From assembly GCF_000719975.1 (NCBI RefSeq), contig NZ_JOIJ01000004.1, forward strand, positions 248,001 to 312,000: a stretch of 64,000 nucleotides of DNA. Reading direction: 5' to 3'. This stretch comes from Prauserella rugosa. GTDB lineage: Bacteria > Actinomycetota > Actinomycetes > Mycobacteriales > Pseudonocardiaceae. Positions 1 through 10,410 of this stretch are shown piece by piece. The position numbers were made by a program, and so were the translations under genes. The notes beneath the pieces are model-generated. The model was not told the DNA's origin. It made no database searches and saw only the letters and a program-made list of their open reading frames with translations. How positions within the stretch are numbered: the first letter of the stretch is position 1; the number at the start of each line of letters is the position of its first letter.

Positions 1-2346
<2,346 letters not shown>

Positions 2347-2484
2347 CCGGCCCCCGGTGGACCATTCCGGCCCTCCCGCACGTGATCATGATCGCGGGCT
2401 AACACGTGGCGAGCAGGCGACGAAGCATCGACAATGTCGTAGATCGCGGCGCGAACGTCGTCGGATCACGTGAGGGAGGGCCGG

Positions 2485-2949
2485 ATGACGTCGACCGGAG
2501 GAATGAGCGCGGGCACCCGCGAACGGCTCGAGCAGGAGCTCGAGACGTTGCGGCAACAGCGCGAATCCCTGGCCCCGCGGCTGGGCGAGGATCCGCTGGG
2601 GGACAGCGCCGATCAGGCGGACCTGCTGGAACGGGCCGAGTCGGTGTCCAAGCTCGATCGGCGTATCGCCGAGATCACTGATCTGCTGCACGGCGGCCCG
2701 ACCGCCGAACAGGACGAGGGTCTGCTGCCGTCGGGTACGCGGGTGCGCCTGAAGTTCGCCGACGGCGACGAGGAGGACATGGTCGTCGTGGGCTTCACCG
2801 CCGAGGCCGACGACGAGGTCTCCAGCATCACCGCCGACAGCCCGCTCGGCAGGGCGATCGCCGGCCACGACAAGGGCGACACGATCACCTACCGCACCCC
2901 GGCGGGCCAGGTGACCGCCGAGATCGTCGCGCTCACCCCGCCGAAGTAG
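2485..2949 (+). CDS. GreA/GreB-family transcription factor-like protein
   Basis: 154 residues. The N-terminal half is a charged coiled coil (RERLEQELETLRQQRE, then KLDRRIAEITDLL) and the C-terminal half is a Gre-type beta domain (SGTRVRLKFADGDEED through SPLGRAIAGHDKGDTITYRTPAG). This is the architecture of Gre factors that enter the RNA polymerase secondary channel. The coiled coil is short and the sequence is closer to the mycobacterial Gre-like paralogue Rv3788 than to canonical GreA, so it may modulate or inhibit transcription instead of promoting cleavage (inference). ATG 2485 is chosen because GAGGGAGG sits 5 nt upstream; an in-frame GTG lies at 2470. Its 3' end overlaps the convergent hydrolase by 17 bp. 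Confidence 0.82.
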   Translation: MTSTGGMSAGTRERLEQELETLRQQRESLAPRLGEDPLGDSADQADLLERAESVSKLDRRIAEITDLLHGGPTAEQDEGLLPSGTRVRLKFADGDEEDMVVVGFTAEADDEVSSITADSPLGRAIAGHDKGDTITYRTPAGQVTAEIVALTPPK

Positions 2950-3769
2950 CCGCCAACCAGCGGTGCAGCCGGGTGGCCAGGCGCGCGGGCTGGTCGAGCT
3001 GGATGAGGTGGCCCGCGTCGTCGACGATCTCGAGCTCGGCGCCCGGGATCGTCTGGGCGAGCCGGTGGGCCCTGTCGACGGGGATCCACGTGTCCTCGCG
3101 GCCCCACACCACGAGCACCGGCAGGTCGAGTTCGCCGTAGCGTGGCTGGACCTCGTCGGTGTAGCGCTGGTCGGCCTGGGCCATCTGCCGGTAGAACGCG
3201 TGCTGCCCGGTCTCGCCCAGCCACGGCGTGACGAGCGCGTCCAGGTCGGCCTCGCGCAGGCCGACGTGACTCGCCCCCGCGACGTAGGTGCGCACCAGGC
3301 TCTCGTGGATCTCGGGGGCGAGGGTCGTGAACGCCTCGGGCGTCCGGCGCACCTGCCGGAAGAACGGCGAACCCCACGGCGCGAGCGCGACCACGTCCAC
3401 GAGCACCAGCGAGGCGTAGGCCGCCCCGTGCAGCAGATGCGCACGCAACGACACGGCACCGCCGTAGTCGTGGGCGACCACGTGGGGGCGGCGCTCAGGG
3501 ACGTCGAGTCCCCATGCGGCGAGCAGGTCGGCGAGGAGTTCGCCCTGCACGTCGAGGGACACGTCGTGGTCGGGAAACATCGACGACGTGCCGTACCCGG
3601 GCATGTCCCACAGGTGGACGGTGAACTCGGCGGCGAGGGCGTCGGCGTACGGCTCCCACAGCCATGACGACCACGGCGTGCCGTGGCAGAACACCACCGG
3701 CGGCCCCGAACCCCACCGAGCCCATCGCACGGTGCGGCCTCGCCAGTCGAACGTCTCCGTCAGGCGCAC
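2933..3769 (-). CDS. Alpha/beta hydrolase, haloalkane dehalogenase/epoxide hydrolase-like
   Basis: 278 residues. The N-terminus has the oxyanion segment HGTPWSSW. The nucleophile elbow is HDYGG, so the predicted nucleophile is Asp, as in haloalkane dehalogenases and epoxide hydrolases, not Ser. Later landmarks are GREDTWIP (acid region) and AGHLIQLDQP (catalytic His). Substrate cannot be read from the sequence. The GTG start at 3769 is preceded by an AAGGGGG ribosome site at 5 nt. It lies 70 bp downstream of, and on the same strand as, the metallophosphoesterase, but a hairpin at 3797-3832 separates them. Confidence 0.85.
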   Translation of the reverse strand: MRLTETFDWRGRTVRWARWGSGPPVVFCHGTPWSSWLWEPYADALAAEFTVHLWDMPGYGTSSMFPDHDVSLDVQGELLADLLAAWGLDVPERRPHVVAHDYGGAVSLRAHLLHGAAYASLVLVDVVALAPWGSPFFRQVRRTPEAFTTLAPEIHESLVRTYVAGASHVGLREADLDALVTPWLGETGQHAFYRQMAQADQRYTDEVQPRYGELDLPVLVVWGREDTWIPVDRAHRLAQTIPGAELEIVDDAGHLIQLDQPARLATRLHRWLAATSAG

Positions 3770-3796
3770 GGGGCCCCCTTCGTCGAGGATGATCAG

Positions 3797-3832
3797 GCCC
3801 GGTCTCCCCCACCGTAGTGAGGAAGACCGGGC
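3797..3832 (-). terminator. Hairpin after the metallophosphoesterase gene
   Basis: GCCCGGTCT (3797-3805) is the exact complement of AGACCGGGC (3824-3832), with an 18-nt loop. It sits just past the stop codon of the minus-strand metallophosphoesterase and before the next minus-strand gene. There is no T-run, so it may be a weak or factor-assisted terminator. Confidence 0.5.
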
Positions 3833-3839
3833 GCGGGAA

Positions 3840-5672
3840 TCAGCCGGCGCAGGTCAACGTCGGCTCACCCCAGTCGGCGTAGTCGCCGGTGGACGTACCG
3901 TCGGCGTCCTCGGCGACGAGCCGCACGGTGTCGGCACCGTCGACGGCCGCCTCGACCGAGACCGGGGGCTCGCCCTGCCGGACGACGTCGCTGCGGTAGA
4001 CCTCGCGGCCGTCGGCCTCGACGACGAACACGACGTCGCCGGTCTCACCGCCGGGGAACGGGCGCTTCTGCGAGCCCTGCGGAATGGTGTCGTCGAGACC
4101 GGCCGTCGCCGTGAATCGCGTGCACGCGCCGCCGGTGAACACGGTGGCCGACGCCGGAGCGAGCATGCCGAGTCCGTGGTCGTAGGTGGTCCCGTCCATC
4201 GTGATCGGGCCACCGTCGGCCGGGGCGGGCCCGCCGTTGGTGCGGTCGCGTTCCACCGGTCCGTGGGTGTTCGACTCGGCCAGGAAGGGCAGGTCGGACA
4301 CGCGCGTCTCACCCTGCGGAGCCTCGGCGACGCGCACCTCGAGCAAGGCACGGTCCAGTTCCCTTCCCGCACGGTCGCGGGCGACGACGTTCACCGTGGC
4401 GCTGCCGGAGGCCTCCGGAGCCCGCAGGGTCCACGTCAGCCTCTCGCGCTCGCCCGGCTGGATCGGACCGACCGGGCGGCTGGTCTGTTCGCCGGCGTCC
4501 CAGCCCTCGGGCACGTCGAGGTCGACCGTCGCACCGCCGAGCGCGCCGTTGCCGAGTCGGGCCGCCGTCGCGGTGACCTCGACCTGCTCGCCGGGTGCTA
4601 CGGCCTCGACCGGGCTGTCCAGGGTGAGCGTCGTCGATCCGGGCCCCTGCGCGGCCTTCGCCACGGCGAGCTCGTTGATCACGGTGCCGTCGCTCGCGTC
4701 GCGGGCGCGGACGACGGCCCCCTTCGGCCCGGTCGTGACCTGGATGTACTGCTGGTTCAGCACCGCGCCGGTGTCCACCGCGGTGAAGCCGTCGGGGTGC
4801 CCGCCCGGAACGTGGACGCGGGTCGCCCACCAGTCCTGGCTGATGTCGGCGTGGGTGTGGGAGGAGAACAGCACCGCCTGCGGGTAGTCACCGAGGATCT
4901 CGCGGATCTCGTCCTCCATCAGGTGGTAGCGGCCGGCGTCGCCGTCGGACTGGGTGACCGTGTCGGCCAGCGGGTAGTGCGTGAAGACGAAGAACGGCTT
5001 GCCGGTGCGACCGTGGGTGCGCACGCGGTCGCGGAACCAGTCCATCTGCTCCTGTCCGATGTGGACGTGGTCGTCGAGGTTCGCGTCCTCCCACCACATC
5101 AGCTTGTCCGGGCCGATGCCGATCATGGGGATGCCGTCGACGACCCGCTCGCCGTAGACCTTGTCGGTGCCTGCGAAGTCGAAGTACGTGCCGTACAGGT
5201 CCTCAGGGGTGAATCCGTTGGGCCAGCTCGGCTGGCACAACGTCTCCTGGTCGCACCACGCAGGCGCGTACGCCTCGTGGTTGCCGAACGAGGTCAGCAT
5301 CGGCTGGTTGCGGTCGTGGGCGTCCATCACCTCGCGGACCTCGTCGTACTCCTCGGCGTAGCCGCGGTCGACGATGTCGCCGTTGATCACCGTGGCCACC
5401 GATCCGGGTGCGGACTGCTCGGCGTCGGTGAGCACCGCGTCCCAGTCGTCGATGTGCCCCTGGATGTCGCTGAAGACGTCGAACGTGGTGGTGCCGTCCT
5501 GCCCGGGCCGGTAGTCGACCGAGGCCGGGCGCTCGGGACTCGGCGTGCCGGGCTCGGCCACGGCGAGGGCGGGCTGGGCCACGAGCGTCGTGCCGGCGAG
5601 CGCGGCGAGCAGGATGTGCAGGCGGGGACGGGCTCGGCCAGGCCGAACCGGAGGAGTGCGATGCTGGACCAT
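3840..5672 (-). CDS. Secreted metallophosphoesterase with NEW3-like and NPCBM-like domains
   Basis: 610 residues from ATG 5672, which begins a clear signal peptide (Arg-rich n-region, hydrophobic LLAALAGTTLVA, cleavage near QPALA). The calcineurin-like metal site is visible: FSDIQGH, NGDIVDRG, FGNHEAY, FTHYPL and SSHTHAD. After this come an Ig-like NEW3-type domain (roughly residues 360-445) and a C-terminal NPCBM-type sugar-binding domain (about 455-610; TTYDHGLGML and TAGLDDT). Probably a cell-surface or secreted phosphodiesterase or phosphatase acting on a polymer; the substrate is unknown. An upstream in-frame start at 5735 would put residues before the signal peptide and is disfavoured. 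Confidence 0.87.
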   Translation of the reverse strand: MVQHRTPPVRPGRARPRLHILLAALAGTTLVAQPALAVAEPGTPSPERPASVDYRPGQDGTTTFDVFSDIQGHIDDWDAVLTDAEQSAPGSVATVINGDIVDRGYAEEYDEVREVMDAHDRNQPMLTSFGNHEAYAPAWCDQETLCQPSWPNGFTPEDLYGTYFDFAGTDKVYGERVVDGIPMIGIGPDKLMWWEDANLDDHVHIGQEQMDWFRDRVRTHGRTGKPFFVFTHYPLADTVTQSDGDAGRYHLMEDEIREILGDYPQAVLFSSHTHADISQDWWATRVHVPGGHPDGFTAVDTGAVLNQQYIQVTTGPKGAVVRARDASDGTVINELAVAKAAQGPGSTTLTLDSPVEAVAPGEQVEVTATAARLGNGALGGATVDLDVPEGWDAGEQTSRPVGPIQPGERERLTWTLRAPEASGSATVNVVARDRAGRELDRALLEVRVAEAPQGETRVSDLPFLAESNTHGPVERDRTNGGPAPADGGPITMDGTTYDHGLGMLAPASATVFTGGACTRFTATAGLDDTIPQGSQKRPFPGGETGDVVFVVEADGREVYRSDVVRQGEPPVSVEAAVDGADTVRLVAEDADGTSTGDYADWGEPTLTCAG

Positions 5673-5810
5673 GGCGCCAGCTTTGTCCGGCAAGAGAACC
5701 GGTGATCGACATCCAGGCGATGCCGTCCCCTCCAAAGGGTGAACGGAGAGAATCGTGTCCGAACATCCGGTATGCCGGGTTGCCCCACGCGACGGCCCTG
5801 AACCCTTCGA

Positions 5811-6191
5811 CTACCGCAGGACCGTGTGCTCCGCGAAGTACTCGTCGTCGTCATCGCCGACCGCGCCCGTGACACCCTCCGACACTGCACCCTCCGACAG
5901 CGCGCCCTCCGGTGCGACGCCGTCTCCGGCGGATTCCGAGTCGGCGCCGAACAAGTCCCCGATGGAGCCGCCGAACTCCAGCAGGGACGCACGCTCCTCG
6001 TCCGACAACGACTCGAGTCGCGCAAAACCCTCGTGAAAGAACTCCGAATAGGCAGCACTGTGCATCAGATCACGAGGACGGGCCCCGTCGAGGACAGCGC
6101 GGGCCATTTCCCGAATCTCCGGGCGATCCGACCGAGCAAGCTCTGAGTACTCGTCCATAATTCGACGACGTACCGATTCGATGTCAAACAT
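5811..6191 (-). CDS. Hypothetical acidic protein, partner of ESX-type protein
   Basis: 126 residues, no family recognised. The first 75 or so residues are helical and charged (MFDIESVRRRIMDEYSELA), and the C-terminal third is low-complexity and acidic, with Glu-Gly-Ala/Val repeats and a DDDDEY run. It starts 13 bp after the WXG100-type gene on the same strand and so is probably co-transcribed. Small acidic proteins beside ESX substrates often act as chaperones, co-secreted partners or immunity proteins; which of these applies here cannot be told. Base composition is less GC-rich than the flanks. Confidence 0.65.
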   Translation of the reverse strand: MFDIESVRRRIMDEYSELARSDRPEIREMARAVLDGARPRDLMHSAAYSEFFHEGFARLESLSDEERASLLEFGGSIGDLFGADSESAGDGVAPEGALSEGAVSEGVTGAVGDDDDEYFAEHTVLR

Positions 6192-6204
6192 AAGTCCCAC
6201 TTGT

Positions 6205-7326
6205 CTACAGTTGTTCGTATTGCTCGACAACCACCGGCAAACCGTCGTCATTGAGCATCAACCCACTCCCACTACCTCCTATCTCCCTGAGCTCGACCAG
6301 CTCCACCTCGGTGAAGTCGACCTTCTTGGTCTCCGCCGCAGCAAGCGACCCCGCTGCTATGTCCACCGCCTGATCAAGTGAAGGCTCGACCGCCTCCTTG
6401 ATGAAGTCTTTCAATTTGAACGTGTTCTTCACGAGTCCAAACCCCATGGTCCCGATGGCATCCACCACCGTGCCCATAATGGGCTCGATTGCCAGATAAT
6501 CTTGAACCGTACTACTCGCCGCGTCCCGGTAGTTCTTCGCGAGATCTTCGATCGGCACAACGGTTCCGTCGACTATCTGGTCCCTGATGTTCCGCAACGC
6601 AAGATTGAAGGCATCGTAGGCGTTGCCGCTCCAGGCAGCCTCCAGCTGATCGACATGGGCGATAAAATTATCCGCTACATCCCTGATGCAGGAGGCTACG
6701 TTGTCCAAGGCATCAGCGCAGGCCAGGAAGGCTTCCCAGTCTCCGGCGAACCTCTTCCCCAGCCAGTCCATCGGATCATCGTGATCGGTGAACATGACGA
6801 TCATCTGCCGGGCGACGAACTGGACACTGAAGTGATCCAGAACGTTATTCGGCTCCGGCTGGATGTACACGTCGTCGGCGTCGGGACTCGGAGTAGTCAA
6901 TCGATCGCCGGGTTCGGCAGGACGCGGAAATCCCGTATCCGGCTCGGTCGTTGTGGCACCCGAATCGCGGTCCCGGACCAGCCGGTCCGAATCCGCCTTG
7001 AATGTTCGCTCAAGCTCGCGGAGCTTCTCCTCGGCGCCATCCTCCTGCACATGGTAAAGACCCAGAACCTCGCCCATATGCTGATGCAATGTGGAGGTGA
7101 AATACTCGTGGAGATGATCGATTTGACTGTTTACCCTTCCCAGAGCATCTTCGTGCGCAGAGGAGAAGGTGTTGAGAATTCCCTCCCCCGTGAAACCGAA
7201 ATCCCCATGCGTCCCCAGGTACGATTTGGCCGAGCTCAGATCTTCACCCAGTTCTTCCAGTACCCCCTGAAAGCCCACGACCCCCGTGGCATGGAATTCG
7301 TACCCCAACGCAATACCTCCCGGCAT
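6205..7326 (-). CDS. WXG100/ESX-type protein, probable type VII secretion substrate
   Basis: 373 residues from ATG 7326. The N-terminal 110 residues form an ESX-like helical hairpin region (GYEFHATGVVGFQGVLEEL and later long helices). A Pro/Asp/Thr-rich linker follows, then a second helical domain with the WxG turn (AAWSGNAYDAF) and helices on both sides. No transmembrane segment or enzymatic toxin domain is seen, and the C-terminus is short and acidic. The two helical modules in one chain suggest a self-paired WXG100 protein secreted by a type VII system encoded elsewhere. No strong ribosome site is visible. The region has a lower GC content than its neighbours, suggesting acquisition. Confidence 0.7.
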   Translation of the reverse strand: MPGGIALGYEFHATGVVGFQGVLEELGEDLSSAKSYLGTHGDFGFTGEGILNTFSSAHEDALGRVNSQIDHLHEYFTSTLHQHMGEVLGLYHVQEDGAEEKLRELERTFKADSDRLVRDRDSGATTTEPDTGFPRPAEPGDRLTTPSPDADDVYIQPEPNNVLDHFSVQFVARQMIVMFTDHDDPMDWLGKRFAGDWEAFLACADALDNVASCIRDVADNFIAHVDQLEAAWSGNAYDAFNLALRNIRDQIVDGTVVPIEDLAKNYRDAASSTVQDYLAIEPIMGTVVDAIGTMGFGLVKNTFKLKDFIKEAVEPSLDQAVDIAAGSLAAAETKKVDFTEVELVELREIGGSGSGLMLNDDGLPVVVEQYEQL

Positions 7327-8121
7327 GGAAATGTCTCGAGTTCGAGGTGTTTGCGACGCCCCCAGTCGAGCACACGACACCGCAACCACACTCTGCGCCG
7401 ATACCAGCCCGGATACTCGACCCTCACACCCGGGACGTGTCCGGTTTGACCCTTATGTCGACTATAGCCGACCCATTGTTGACCAGGCAACAGGCCGGAC
7501 GATCTCGGTCACAGAAACGGAGATCTGTATCGACACACCACCATGATCTGCATCGATGTCGGCAAGGCGGCCGCCGGCAGTCCAGTCAACGATGACGCGC
7601 ATGGCCGGAGCGCACAACGCCAAGAGTTGTCGGCCGCACGCTCAGCGATACACGTCGGTGCGGCCCACGTCATTGCGAAACCCCACCGCTTCGACCCCAG
7701 GTCATTGCGGGCGCCCGTCACTGCGGTGCCCGACTGCGTCGCGACAGAGCGCCACACCGGTACAGGTGAAATCATCAGGACATCAACGCGGACCATCCGG
7801 GAAATCCGCCGACCGAACCTTGACTACGAGCTGTTCCACATCAGAACAAGGACAGAGAATTCGACACCGGTGCTGAACCCGCCCAAATTGAACACTGGCA
7901 GAATTTGACCCCGTTGGAATCGAGTGCCGTCGGAACTGACTATCAGTCGAACTCAACGTCGCCTGGTTCAACGTCGCCTGGTTCAACGTCGCCTGGTTCA
8001 ACGTCGCCTGGTTCAACGTCGTCGCCGACGATCGGCTCCGTCGTTTCACGGTGAAAGAGCCCGGCACCCTCGTTGACGGCCTACCGGAGCGCGACGGCCG
8101 ACGAGGCCCCGCCGGCCTGCC
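7327..8121. other. 795-bp region without a convincing gene
   Basis: Short open frames exist on both strands but none shows family resemblance, a good ribosome site or high-GC third-position bias. The stretch is relatively AT-rich and sits between the ESX-type pair and mftR. The only structured element seen is a 15-bp tandem repeat at 7953-8020. It may be a decayed insertion. Confidence 0.5.
7953..8020. repeat. 15-bp tandem repeat, four full copies plus a partial
   Basis: Unit TCAACGTCGCCTGGT at 7953-7967, 7968-7982, 7983-7997 and 7998-8012, then a partial copy from 8013. The full copies are identical. The period is five codons, so the minus strand reads an iterated Thr-Leu-Asn-Gln-Ala, but no credible gene contains it. 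Confidence 0.95.
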
Positions 8122-8721
8122 CTATCCGCCGAATCCGCGTGCCAGGTCGGCGAAGGCGATGTCGAGGACGTCGCACAGGTCGGCGTCCGTGGTGCGCAGC
8201 CAGTGCTCGTACGCGGCGAGCGCGGTGCCGAGCGCGGCGTGCGCGATCGCCTGCGGACGCAGGGCGGTGGAGGTGTCCCCGAGGCGCTCGGCCGCGAACT
8301 CGGCGACGACCGCCCGCCAGTCGCCGTAACGCAGCGTCGAGTGCGCCTGCAGGGCGGGCACCCGCAGAATGAGTTCGAGACGTCTGCGGTGCCGTTCGGT
8401 CTCGGCGGGTTCGACGCGGTTGAACTCCACGACCACCGCACGCAGCGCGTCCATGAGCGGTTCGCCGTCCGGCCGTTCGGCGAACCGGCGGCGCATGTAC
8501 TCGAGCTGTTCGGTGAACGCACCCCACACGACGTCGTTCTTCGAGTCGAAGTAGCGGAAGAAAGTCCGCCTGCTGATGCCCGCGCCCCTGGCGATGTCGT
8601 CCACCGTGGTCTCGTCGAAGCCCGCGCGGTCGAACAACGCGAAGGCGACCTTCTCGAGTTCGATCCGACTGGTCGAAGGGCGCCGACCCGGCCGTCCGGG
8701 TGGATCCACGACGCTGCCCAC
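8122..8721 (-). CDS. mftR: MftR, TetR-family regulator of the mycofactocin locus
   Basis: 199 residues from GTG 8721, chosen because GGAAGGGG lies 4 nt upstream; an in-frame GTG at 8742 has no such site. The N-terminal HTH is typical TetR: FDRAGFDETTVDDIARGAGISRRTFFRYFDSK. The rest is an all-helical ligand domain. It is divergent from mftA, which is the conserved position of MftR. In mycobacteria MftR represses the mft genes and responds to acyl-CoA; the same is inferred here. An inverted repeat between the two genes is a probable binding site. Confidence 0.9.
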   Translation of the reverse strand: MGSVVDPPGRPGRRPSTSRIELEKVAFALFDRAGFDETTVDDIARGAGISRRTFFRYFDSKNDVVWGAFTEQLEYMRRRFAERPDGEPLMDALRAVVVEFNRVEPAETERHRRRLELILRVPALQAHSTLRYGDWRAVVAEFAAERLGDTSTALRPQAIAHAALGTALAAYEHWLRTTDADLCDVLDIAFADLARGFGG

Positions 8722-8754
8722 CTGACCCCTTCCATTTGACACCGGGTGCCATTA

Positions 8755-8783
8755 ACGTCGTGTGGGCTGTCACACAACGACGT
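8755..8783. promoter_or_regulatory. Candidate MftR operator between mftR and mftA
   Basis: Imperfect inverted repeat: ACGTCG (8755-8760) pairs with CGACGT (8778-8783), and an inner TGTG (8761-8764) pairs with CACA (8771-8774), with a small bulge. A TAACGT hexamer (8753-8758) could be a minus-ten for mftA, and on the other strand TTGTGT and TTAATG could serve mftR. It lies 16 bp before the mftA start and covers both potential promoters. Confidence 0.55.
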
Positions 8784-8798
8784 GAGAGGTAGCTTGCC

Positions 8799-8921
8799 AT
8801 GCCGGAAAACGCAGCGAACACCACCGCAGCCAACACCACTGTCACCACGGCCGAGGCCGACATCGAGGAGGACCTGCTCGTCGAGGAGGTCTCCATCGAC
8901 GGAATGTGCGGTGTCTACTGA
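8799..8921 (+). CDS. mftA: MftA, mycofactocin precursor peptide
   Basis: 40 residues ending in the invariant core IDGMCGVY. The last two residues, Val-Tyr, become the cofactor skeleton. The leader is Thr/Asn/Ala-rich, then acidic (DIEEDLLVEE), which is the part normally bound by MftB. The ATG has GAGAGG 9 nt upstream. MftC decarboxylates the C-terminal Tyr and cross-links it to Val; MftE then releases the product. The mftB start lies inside the last four codons of this gene, so translation of the two is probably coupled. Confidence 0.97.
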   Translation: MPENAANTTAANTTVTTAEADIEEDLLVEEVSIDGMCGVY

Positions 8922-9192
8922 GGTATTCGCCCCGGACCGGCCGTATCGGCTCTCCCCGAGTGTCGCTCTGCGGCCGGAACCGTTCGGGGCGCTCGTCTAC
9001 GACTTCACCACGCGGAAGCTGTCCTTCCTGAAGACCCGGCTGCTCGTCGACGTCGTACGCGCACTGGAGGACGCCTCCGACGCGCGGGACGCACTGCGGT
9101 CGGCCGAGGTACCCGCCGACGATCACGACCGGTACCTCGACGCCCTCGCGGGGCTGGCCTCCGCGGGCACGATCGAAGTCAGAGGTGACTAG
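8911..9192 (+). CDS. mftB: MftB, mycofactocin precursor-binding chaperone
   Basis: 93 residues from GTG 8911. It has the compact PqqD-like RiPP recognition fold of MftB: YRLSPSVALRPEPFGALVYD, then RKLSFLKT and a helical second half. Its role is to bind the MftA leader and deliver it to MftC. The start codon overlaps the 3' end of mftA by 11 nt in another frame, and its stop directly abuts the mftC ATG, so mftA-B-C are translationally linked. No other sensible start exists downstream before the conserved region. Confidence 0.93.
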   Translation: MSTEVFAPDRPYRLSPSVALRPEPFGALVYDFTTRKLSFLKTRLLVDVVRALEDASDARDALRSAEVPADDHDRYLDALAGLASAGTIEVRGD

Positions 9193-10410
9193 ATGAAACT
9201 CGTCGAGCATTTCCAGCACGGACTCGACGCACCGATCTGCCTGACGTGGGAACTGACCTACGCCTGCAATCTCTCGTGCGTGCACTGCCTGTCCTCCTCC
9301 GGCCGCCGCGATCCCCGTGAACTGTCCACAGAGGAATGCAAGGCGGTCGTCGACGAACTCCAGCGCCTGCAGGTGTTCTACGTGAACATCGGGGGCGGCG
9401 AACCGACCGTGCGTTCGGACTTCTGGGAGATCGTCGAGTACGCCGTCGACCACCAGGTCGGCGTCAAGTTCTCGACCAACGGCGTGCGCATCACGCCCGA
9501 ACGCGCGCGTTGGCTGGCCCGGTCCGACTACGTCGACGTCCAGCTCTCCTTGGACGGCGCCACGCCGGAGGTCAACGACCCCGTGCGCGGCGAGGGTTCG
9601 TTCGACACCACCATGACCGCCATGCGCAACCTGCGCGACGCGGGTTTCACCGGGTTCAAGATCAGCGTGGTGATGACCCGCCACAACATCGGCCAGCTCG
9701 ACGAGTTCAAGCGCATCGCCGACGAGTTCGACGCCCAGCTGCGCATCACGCGGTTGCGCCCCTCCGGCCGTGGGGCCGACACGTGGGACGAGTTGCACCC
9801 GCTGCCGGAACAACAGCTCGAGCTCTACGACTGGCTCGTCGCCCACGGCGAGGACGTGCTGACCGGTGATTCGTTCTTCCACCTCAACGCACTCGGCTCG
9901 ACCCCGCTGCCCGGGCTGAACCTGTGCGGCGCGGGTCGGGTGGTGTGCCTCATCGATCCGGTCGGCGACGTCTACGCCTGCCCGTTCGCGATCCACGACG
10001 AGTTCCTGGCAGGCAACGTGCGTGACGAGGGCGGCTTCACGTCCGTCTGGCGCGAGTCGCAGCTGTTCACCCGCCTGCGCGAACCGCAGACCGGCGGGGC
10101 GTGCACCTCGTGTTCGGCCTACGACTCGTGCCAGGGCGGGTGCATGGCGGCGAAGTTCTTCACCGGACTGCCGTTGGACGGCCCTGACCCCGAATGCGTC
10201 AAGGGCAACGGCGAGCGGGCACTCGAGCTGGTCGGGGCGGGAGCGGACAAGCCGACGCCCGACAAGGATCACTCCCGTCGTGGCGGGAGGAAGCAGACCG
10301 GGGTGCCGGTCGCGATCGGCTGGGGCCCGCCGGAGCCGGACCGGCTGCCCGATCGGGCGTGCGACACCAGTCCGCTCGCCGGCATGCCGGCACCGAGGGA
10401 GGTCCGCTGA
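9193..10410 (+). CDS. mftC: MftC, mycofactocin radical SAM maturase
   Basis: 405 residues. The radical SAM cluster motif is CNLSCVHC with ligands Cys25, Cys29 and Cys32, followed by GGGEPT. The C-terminal SPASM region has Cys clusters for auxiliary Fe-S centres (CGAG, CLIDPVGDVYACPF, CTSCSAYDSCQGGC). The family catalyses oxidative decarboxylation of the MftA C-terminal Tyr and then a Val-Tyr carbon-carbon bond, with MftB as chaperone. A Lys/Arg/Pro-rich tail of about 70 residues follows the SPASM part. The stop shares one base with the mftD start. Confidence 0.97.
   Translation: MKLVEHFQHGLDAPICLTWELTYACNLSCVHCLSSSGRRDPRELSTEECKAVVDELQRLQVFYVNIGGGEPTVRSDFWEIVEYAVDHQVGVKFSTNGVRITPERARWLARSDYVDVQLSLDGATPEVNDPVRGEGSFDTTMTAMRNLRDAGFTGFKISVVMTRHNIGQLDEFKRIADEFDAQLRITRLRPSGRGADTWDELHPLPEQQLELYDWLVAHGEDVLTGDSFFHLNALGSTPLPGLNLCGAGRVVCLIDPVGDVYACPFAIHDEFLAGNVRDEGGFTSVWRESQLFTRLREPQTGGACTSCSAYDSCQGGCMAAKFFTGLPLDGPDPECVKGNGERALELVGAGADKPTPDKDHSRRGGRKQTGVPVAIGWGPPEPDRLPDRACDTSPLAGMPAPREVR

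Noticed and set aside
3588..5705. 705-codon plus-strand frame antisense to the metallophosphoesterase
   Set aside because: Shadow of a gene with clear signal peptide and metal motifs on the other strand.
7543..7908. Possible small gene in the gap upstream of mftR
   Set aside because: No ribosome site, no family resemblance and poor codon bias; equally long frames occur on the other strand.
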